From Fimbriimonadaceae bacterium (lineage in GTDB: Bacteria > Armatimonadota > Fimbriimonadia > Fimbriimonadales > Fimbriimonadaceae): DNA of 64,000 nt. Positions 59,096 to 64,000 of the stretch are shown here, piece after piece (within the stretch, counting starts at the first letter, position 1; each line of letters opens with the position of its first letter). Both the position numbers and the translations under genes were made by a program. The DNA is taken from positions 158,238 to 222,237 of the forward strand of contig JALHNM010000002.1 in the NCBI GenBank assembly GCA_022843485.1, in the 5' to 3' direction. The notes beneath the pieces were generated by a model, which saw only the letters and a program-made list of their open reading frames with translations, was not told where the DNA came from and made no database searches.

Positions 59096-60553
59096 GTGAC
59101 GGACAGAGAGAAGACCGCCCATATCCTCCGCCGCTTTGGGCTCGGGGCCGGCCGCTACGAGCTTGCCAGGTACGAGAAAGGCGGACCTCAAGCCGCCCTT
59201 GGACGGCTCATCGCCGACGCCAAGGTCGTCGAAGAGGACGTCGATCCCTGGGAGTGGACGATCGACGACGAGGGGGAGACCGACCCGAGCAGCTACCGGC
59301 TCCCTGGCTGGTGGGCGCTTCGCATGCTTACGACCCGGCGGCCGCTCCAGGAGAAGCTCGCGCTCTTCTGGCACGACCACTTCCCGGTCGACGCGGAGAA
59401 GGTGGGCGAGTCGCCGATGATGCTCGGCTACCTGAGCGTCCTTTGGAAGCACGGGCTCGGTCGGTACCGTGACCTCCTCGCCGCCGTCGTCAAGCAGGGG
59501 GCTTTGCTCGCCTACCTGGACAATAACACGAGCAACCGGATCCACCCGAACGAGAACCTGGGCCGCGAGCTGCTCGAGTTGTTCAGCCTGGGACGGGGCA
59601 ACTACACCGAAGAGGACGTGCGGTCCGCCGCCCGGGCTCTGACCGGCTGGACGCTGCACTACCTGGGAACCGGGATCGAGATGGACTGGGCCAAGCTCCG
59701 CAAGCTCGCCACCACCCGCCGACTCGGGCTCATGAACGCCTGCTTCGTGCCTGCCATCCATGACGACGGGCCGAAGACGTTCCTCGGCAAGACTGGGCCG
59801 CTCGATGCGGACGGGCTCATCGACGCCGTCGCCCGGCACCCCGCGACCGCCAAGTTCATGTGCCGCAAGCTCTGGACGTTCTTCGCCTATCCCGACCCCG
59901 AGGAGAAGGTCGTGCTCGAGCTCGCGGAGACGTGGCGCAAGACCGACGGACAGGTGGAGGCGGTCTTGCGAAAGATGGCTTCGATGCCCGAGTTCTGGTC
60001 CGAACGGGCCGTCCGCGGGATCGTGAAGTGCCCGGTCGATTGGACCGTGGCACTGTTCCGATCCCTCGACATGGGCGTGGTCTTCGACCAACTCCTCGGC
60101 GACTCCGGGAAGGGCAAGCCGATCCGCAAGGAGCTCCGTGAGAGCGGCGGGGGCGTCGCGTGGATGATGGGGCAGCAGGGACTGAGCCTCCTCTACCCGC
60201 CTAACGTGGACGGGTGGGACTGGGGTCAGTCCTGGCTTACCGCGCAGAACTCTGTGCTCCGGATCAACCATGGGGACGCCATCTTCTGGGGTGGAGGCGA
60301 AGAACGGCCGCTCGCGATGTGGGTCGTCGCCAAGCTCAAGGCCGACGCCCGACCGACCGACCCGGCGAGCCTCGTCGACGCGGTGGCGGAGCTGTTCGAC
60401 GTCCCCTTGACCCCGGAACAACGGACGGTGGTGACGGAGCTCTGCCGCGAACACGGCGGGGTCGAGGCCCTGGGGAGTAAGGACTCGGCCGCCAACGTGC
60501 TCGCCCGTGTCAGCAAGGCGCTCTTCGCGCTGCCCGAAGCCCAGCTCTCCTAG
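59096..60553 (+). CDS. DUF1800 protein without signal peptide
   Basis: A 485-residue DUF1800 protein, second in the window. Blocks match the family: ILRRFGLGAGRYELARYEKGG, LALFWHDHFPVDAEKVG, HPNENLGRELLELFSLGRGNYTEEDVRSAARALTGWTLHY, and LYPPNVDGWDWGQSWLTAQN. Unlike the copy at 26.0-27.4 kb it has no leader sequence and no DUF1501 mate beside it. It follows the permease by 56 bp on the same strand. The TAG overlaps the convergent amidase stop (CTAG). Confidence 0.9.
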   Translation: MTDREKTAHILRRFGLGAGRYELARYEKGGPQAALGRLIADAKVVEEDVDPWEWTIDDEGETDPSSYRLPGWWALRMLTTRRPLQEKLALFWHDHFPVDAEKVGESPMMLGYLSVLWKHGLGRYRDLLAAVVKQGALLAYLDNNTSNRIHPNENLGRELLELFSLGRGNYTEEDVRSAARALTGWTLHYLGTGIEMDWAKLRKLATTRRLGLMNACFVPAIHDDGPKTFLGKTGPLDADGLIDAVARHPATAKFMCRKLWTFFAYPDPEEKVVLELAETWRKTDGQVEAVLRKMASMPEFWSERAVRGIVKCPVDWTVALFRSLDMGVVFDQLLGDSGKGKPIRKELRESGGGVAWMMGQQGLSLLYPPNVDGWDWGQSWLTAQNSVLRINHGDAIFWGGGEERPLAMWVVAKLKADARPTDPASLVDAVAELFDVPLTPEQRTVVTELCREHGGVEALGSKDSAANVLARVSKALFALPEAQLS

Positions 60554-62193
60554 TCGGTCAGCCTCGGTCGGCGGAGGTGGAAGTTCCTCGCCGACTGGAG
60601 CCGGTGAGCGACCTGGGCGACTGTCGCCTCCCCGTAAAGCCGCCCCACCACCGACACCGACTGGCCGCCCCCTTCGCCGTCCGTCCCCCACGGGATCACA
60701 CCCTGTGGGTGACCGGTGGAGTTCGTGATGAACAGGAGACTGTCCCCCCAGTTCGCCCCTACGACAGCGTCGAGGTCCCCGAGCTCGCGTTCGAACCGCT
60801 CGGCGAGCAGGGTCCGGGCCCGCAGGGCTTGGATGTAGTCCACCGCGGAGACGAACCGGGCGGCGAGGAACTCCGGCGGCCAGAGCTTGCCGATCCGCTC
60901 GATGTCCGCCCCCCGGGTCTCGCGGTCGAAGGCGGCCGCCGCCTCGACGAGCAGGCTCGTGAGGACACCGTCCGGCGGGGCTTGGAACGTGACGGGTCGA
61001 ACCTCGGCGCCCTCCGCCCGCAGGACGGCCACCCAGTCGGGCTCCTCCTTCTGCTCCAGCACCCCGATCCGCAGGCCCTTGAGGTCGGACGCCGGGCTCC
61101 AGTGGTACGGACGGTCCACCGCCGACGGATCGAGCGGGTCGCTCCCGACCAGGGCTCCGAGAACGATCGCGCAGTCCTCCATCGAGCGGCAGATCGGGCC
61201 GACCTTGTCGTTCGTCCAGCTCAGCTGCATGGCCCCGTAGCGACTCACCCGGCCATACGTCGGCCGCAACCCGCTGACCCGGCACCGGATCGACGGCGAG
61301 AGGATCGATCCGAGGGTCTCCGTCCCGATCGTGAACGCGGCTAACCCGGCCGCCGCGGCGCACGCCGAGCCAGCGGACGAGCCGCTCGAGCCTTGGCTCG
61401 TGTCCCAGGGGTTCTTCGTCTGCCCCCCGAACCACACGTCGTCGTAGGCCAGGGCCCCGCAGCTGAGCTTCGCGAGCAGGATTGCCCCAGCCTCTCGCAG
61501 CCGGGTCACGACGGTCGCGTCCGCGTCGATGACCTGGTCCTTAAACGCCTCGGCCCCCCAGGTCGTCGGCGCCCCTTTCGTCGCGAAGAGGTCTTTGAGG
61601 CCGTAGGGGACGCCGTGGAGGGGGCCCCGATCGAGCCCGCGTCCGATCTCGTCTTCGGCCCGTTTCGCCTCCTGTCGGGCGCTCTCCGCCATGAGGGTGA
61701 CGACGCACTTCAGTACCGGGTCATAGCGCTGCAGCCGCCGTAGGTAGACGTCGGTGAGCTCAACGGGGCTGATCTGCTTCGTCCGAAGCAGGTGGCGCAA
61801 CTGGGGGATCGACAGGTACGCGAGATCCGCCTCGTTTGTGGGCAGCCTGAAGCGCTTGATCTCCGTGGGTCGCACGGAGACGCCCGGACGCCCCTGAGCC
61901 TTGCGTCCCGAGGGTTGGAAGACAAGGGGGGGCTCGATCGCGTTCTGGATCGCGAGGGCCCGGATCGATTCGACCCGCTTGAGACCCTCACGGGCCCGGT
62001 CGAGGGCAAGGGTGCGCTGGTCTGGGCTCAGCGAGAGTCCGAGGGCCTTCTCCGCTCCCGCAAGGTCGCCCACGGACAGCGGGGAAGTGCTCGGAGCCTG
62101 GGCCGCAGCCTCGAGGGAGAGCCCGGGAAGGAACAAGGCGGCCAGCGACGAACGGAGGAACGCCTGTCGAGTGAGGACGGGGTCGAAGCCCAT
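60550..62193 (-). CDS. Amidase signature family protein, exported
   Basis: A 547-residue amidase with a hydrophobic leader (RQAFLRSSLAALFLPGLSLEAAAQA). The catalytic set is seen in GVPYGLKDLFATKG (Lys), SQGSSGSSAGSACAAAAGLAAFTIGTETLGSI (cis-Ser and nucleophilic Ser), and the NDKVGPICRSMEDCAIVLGAL helix. About 100 residues between leader and core (repeat-like helices with RALAIQNAI) are not in short amidases. The substrate is unknown; GatA is unlikely because of the leader. The ATG is six bases after a TAGAAT box. Confidence 0.92.
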   Translation of the reverse strand: MGFDPVLTRQAFLRSSLAALFLPGLSLEAAAQAPSTSPLSVGDLAGAEKALGLSLSPDQRTLALDRAREGLKRVESIRALAIQNAIEPPLVFQPSGRKAQGRPGVSVRPTEIKRFRLPTNEADLAYLSIPQLRHLLRTKQISPVELTDVYLRRLQRYDPVLKCVVTLMAESARQEAKRAEDEIGRGLDRGPLHGVPYGLKDLFATKGAPTTWGAEAFKDQVIDADATVVTRLREAGAILLAKLSCGALAYDDVWFGGQTKNPWDTSQGSSGSSAGSACAAAAGLAAFTIGTETLGSILSPSIRCRVSGLRPTYGRVSRYGAMQLSWTNDKVGPICRSMEDCAIVLGALVGSDPLDPSAVDRPYHWSPASDLKGLRIGVLEQKEEPDWVAVLRAEGAEVRPVTFQAPPDGVLTSLLVEAAAAFDRETRGADIERIGKLWPPEFLAARFVSAVDYIQALRARTLLAERFERELGDLDAVVGANWGDSLLFITNSTGHPQGVIPWGTDGEGGGQSVSVVGRLYGEATVAQVAHRLQSARNFHLRRPRLTD

Positions 62194-62199
62194 CGCACG

Positions 62200-62205
62200 A
62201 TTCTA
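62200..62205 (-). promoter_or_regulatory. -10 box of leaderless amidase gene
   Basis: TAGAAT on the minus strand, six bases before the ATG at 62193. Confidence 0.5.
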
Positions 62206-62238
62206 CGCACGGACCTCGACCCCGTCAAGGGCGACGGC

Positions 62239-62898
62239 TTAACCGACTTTCTCTTCTTCTCGCTCGTCCTCACGGACGCGCTGACGCCTGATGGCCTCGG
62301 ACTTCCGAATCGCACGGGCCTTTCGCGCCCGGATCGCCCACGGCACTTCGGTCTCTCGCGTCGTGTACCGCCCGGTCATGAGGTCGTACACGGGGAGCAC
62401 GACGTTGAAGTTCCGGTCGTCGGCCTGGTGGTGGAGGAAGTGGCGGACGTCGAACCACTCGAACAGCTGCTTCGTGGGCGGGAATGCGTGGTACCAGCGC
62501 GGCTTGCCGTCCTCCCGGGGGAAGTGCATGTGCCAGTGCAGGAACTCGTACATCACGTAGTAGAGCGTCAGCACGATCGGCACCGTGATCCCGGCGGCCG
62601 GGCCGAGGGTCAGCCAAACGAGCGCGGTGATCGGCGACGTCACGAGCATCGTGGCGGGCCACATCCACGGGCCCAGGCTGATCGGCGACTCGTGGTCGGG
62701 CGCGGGGCGGTGGTAGTCGTCGCCCCGGTAGGCGGGGTGGTGCTCGATGGCGTGAGACACGTAGCTCTGCTCCAACAGGCCGCCGAGGAGCTTCTTCTGG
62801 CGGGTGTGGAGGATGAACTGGTGGAACAGCCCTTCGATCGTACTGGCGAAGACGATCGTTCCAGCGGCGACGAGCGTGACGATCAATGCAGGGTGCAT
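62239..62898 (-). CDS. Fatty acid hydroxylase/desaturase superfamily membrane protein
   Basis: A 219-residue membrane di-iron protein. Histidine clusters in order: HQFILH, SHAIEHH, HWHMHFPREDGKPRWYHAF and RHFLHHQADDRNFNVVLPVYDLMTG, the set shared by sterol desaturases, carotene hydroxylases and fatty-acid hydroxylases. Helices are at about residues 5-26 and 80-112. The substrate is probably a membrane lipid or carotenoid. AGGAAAGG stands seven bases before the ATG; the promoter lies in the shared divergent region to the right. Confidence 0.88.
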   Translation of the reverse strand: MHPALIVTLVAAGTIVFASTIEGLFHQFILHTRQKKLLGGLLEQSYVSHAIEHHPAYRGDDYHRPAPDHESPISLGPWMWPATMLVTSPITALVWLTLGPAAGITVPIVLTLYYVMYEFLHWHMHFPREDGKPRWYHAFPPTKQLFEWFDVRHFLHHQADDRNFNVVLPVYDLMTGRYTTRETEVPWAIRARKARAIRKSEAIRRQRVREDEREEEKVG

Positions 62899-62949
62899 AT
62901 GTAAACCTTTCCTGGCGGCTTAGGGCAGTCCGTTGCGTTCCCCAGAACC

Positions 62950-62961
62950 GATACTAGTATA
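62950..62961. promoter_or_regulatory. Symmetrical divergent promoter between hydroxylase and reductase genes
   Basis: The plus strand holds GATACT (62950-62955) and the minus strand TATACT (62961-62956), back to back within the palindrome ATACTAGTAT. Leaders would be about 50 nt to the left and about 80 nt to the right. Confidence 0.45.
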
Positions 62962-63045
62962 GACGCCCGCCCCACCCGAAACGCCGGAGGGGCCCAACCA
63001 AACGTCCTTCGCAGCGGCGTTCGGCCAAGATAGGGGCAAGCCGCC

Positions 63046-64000
63046 ATGCCCGAGGGCCTCCGCCGCCTCCCGATCCGCCGCCAGCACCAGGCCGTCGAGT
63101 TCGCCGTCCTCTCACCCTGCGTCGTCATCGTCGCGCTCTGGCTCTGGTCGAAGACCCGGCCCGGCGGGTGGGAGGTCACGCTCCCGCAAGCGCTCAGCCA
63201 GGTCCTGAGCCTCATCGCGATCCAGCTCTTCGCCATCGTCCTCGTCATCGCCGCCAGAAGCCGTGGCATCGAGCGCATTTACGGGGGCCTCGACAAGGGC
63301 TACCGAACCCACGGCAAACTCGCGAAGGTCGCGTTCGGGCTGATGCTCGCCCACCCGGTCCTGCTCGTGCCTCACTACCTTGCGACGGGGCAGCCGGTGC
63401 CTGCGCTGTTCTGGTTCGCCGACTTCTGGCCGCGGAACGTGGGCGTCGCCTCGTGGTACCTCTTCATCGGGTTCGTAGGACTCACGCTGTGGCGTAAGGT
63501 CGATTACCAACATTGGCTGGTCAGTCACCGCGTCCTCGGGGTGCCGTTCGTGCTCGCCGGCGTCCATGCGGTCGCCGCCGCGAGCGACGTCCGGGCGTTC
63601 GAGCCGCTTCGGTTCTGGGTCGTTTTCTGGGTCGTGCTCGGGACGGCGTGCTGGCTCTATAAGCTGTTCCTCTACGAGCGCCTCGCCCGGCGGTACGCCT
63701 ACCGGGTCGAGTCGGTGGAGGAGAAAGGGGGCGGCATCCTCGACCTGCGCCTGGCACCGGACGGTGCGAGGATGAGTTACGAGCCGGGCGAGTTCGCGTT
63801 CCTCTCCGTCCAAGGACGGGCCGACGTCTCGCCGGAACAGCACCCGTTCAGCCTTGCCAGCGACCCCGCACGACGGGGGCTCCGTTTCGGCGTCCGGCAG
63901 ACGGGGGATTACACCAAGAGCCTCTCCCGCCTGCGGCCGGGGGACCGGGTCGACGTTTTCGGCCCCTACGGCGAGTTCACCAGTTACAATTTCGACTCGG
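63046..64000 (+). CDS. Ferric-reductase-like transmembrane flavoprotein, 3' end cut
   Basis: The frame runs from the ATG at 63046 without a stop to the window end (318 codons). Six hydrophobic segments form a ferric-reductase-type domain with candidate haem histidines in THGKLAKVAFGLMLAHPVLLVPHY and HWLVSHRVLGVPFVLAGVHAV. A ferredoxin-NADP-reductase-like domain begins near residue 220, with YEPGEFAFLSVQG and the FAD motif QHPFSLASDP, then GDRVDVFGPYGEF. NAD(P)-binding and possibly ferredoxin parts lie beyond the edge. It probably moves electrons from NAD(P)H through FAD and haem to an acceptor outside the inner membrane. A weak AGGGG stands ten bases before the ATG. Confidence 0.88.
   Translation, partial: MPEGLRRLPIRRQHQAVEFAVLSPCVVIVALWLWSKTRPGGWEVTLPQALSQVLSLIAIQLFAIVLVIAARSRGIERIYGGLDKGYRTHGKLAKVAFGLMLAHPVLLVPHYLATGQPVPALFWFADFWPRNVGVASWYLFIGFVGLTLWRKVDYQHWLVSHRVLGVPFVLAGVHAVAAASDVRAFEPLRFWVVFWVVLGTACWLYKLFLYERLARRYAYRVESVEEKGGGILDLRLAPDGARMSYEPGEFAFLSVQGRADVSPEQHPFSLASDPARRGLRFGVRQTGDYTKSLSRLRPGDRVDVFGPYGEFTSYNFDS

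Noticed and set aside
58982-61435. 817-codon minus-strand open frame
   Set aside because: It lies antisense to the DUF1800 gene and in a different frame of the amidase gene, both of which have clear family motifs.

Overview
The window is chromosomal DNA of high G+C (clearly above 60% except the first 1.3 kb), densely packed with genes on both strands. It best fits a diderm bacterium of the Armatimonadota, probably the Fimbriimonadia. The strongest hints are a pseudopilin with the armatimonad-type N-terminus ([19 protein letters not shown], then FPVFAQAK), a DUF6754 membrane operon, paired DUF1800/DUF1501 genes, and LPS-type genes (kdsB, gmhA, heptose-7-phosphate kinase, an O-antigen-type ABC exporter). 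The taxon is an inference from these families, not a database match. I see no rRNA, CRISPR array, insertion sequence or prophage.

Layout. 0-1.3 kb: the 3' part of an unrecognised membrane protein, visibly poorer in G+C than the rest. 1.3-9.3 kb: methyltransferase, lipoprotein, purL, then TPR protein-nadK-oligopeptide ABC ATPase and phoU. 9.3-12.4 kb: polysaccharide ABC exporter, glycosyltransferase, greA. 12.4-12.6 kb: a gene-poor stretch with a candidate short transcript and a good terminator. 12.6-21.3 kb: kdsB, rel, a PhoR-like kinase, a DUF3298 protein, a degenerate GIY-YIG protein, a diguanylate cyclase, gmhA-heptose kinase and tRNA-Glu. 21.3-30.5 kb: penicillin-acylase-like hydrolase, nadE, membrane protein-DUF1800-DUF1501 operon, a voltage-gated cation channel, pseudopilin, exonuclease III. 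30.5-34.4 kb: two large exported proteins. 34.5-40.4 kb: a tight operon of a zinc metalloprotease, a bPH-like protein and five more proteins around DUF6754, followed by recO. 40.5-49 kb: peptide-binding lipoprotein with AraC regulator, a 57-residue membrane protein, M32 carboxypeptidase, GH65 lipoprotein, dienelactone hydrolase. 49-56 kb: thioredoxin-fold proteins, gcvH, glycogen phosphorylase, rimI-livF. 56-64 kb: efflux-type adaptor and permease, a second DUF1800 protein, amidase, fatty-acid-hydroxylase-like protein, and the start of a ferric-reductase-like flavoprotein cut by the window edge.

Two genome-wide habits stand out. First, about twenty genes have a TAnnnT-like -10 box 5-10 nt before the start codon and no Shine-Dalgarno, so leaderless mRNAs appear to be common; this fixes several starts (TPR protein, nadE, channel, glycosyltransferase, glgP). 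Second, five of the ten convergent gene pairs share their last four bases (CTAG or CTAA), so both stop codons overlap.

The best candidates for undescribed biology are the DUF6754 membrane operon (35.2-39.7 kb), the channel with a TLEGW filter that predicts Ca2+ rather than Na+ selectivity, and the 16-bp perfect hairpin inside recO.
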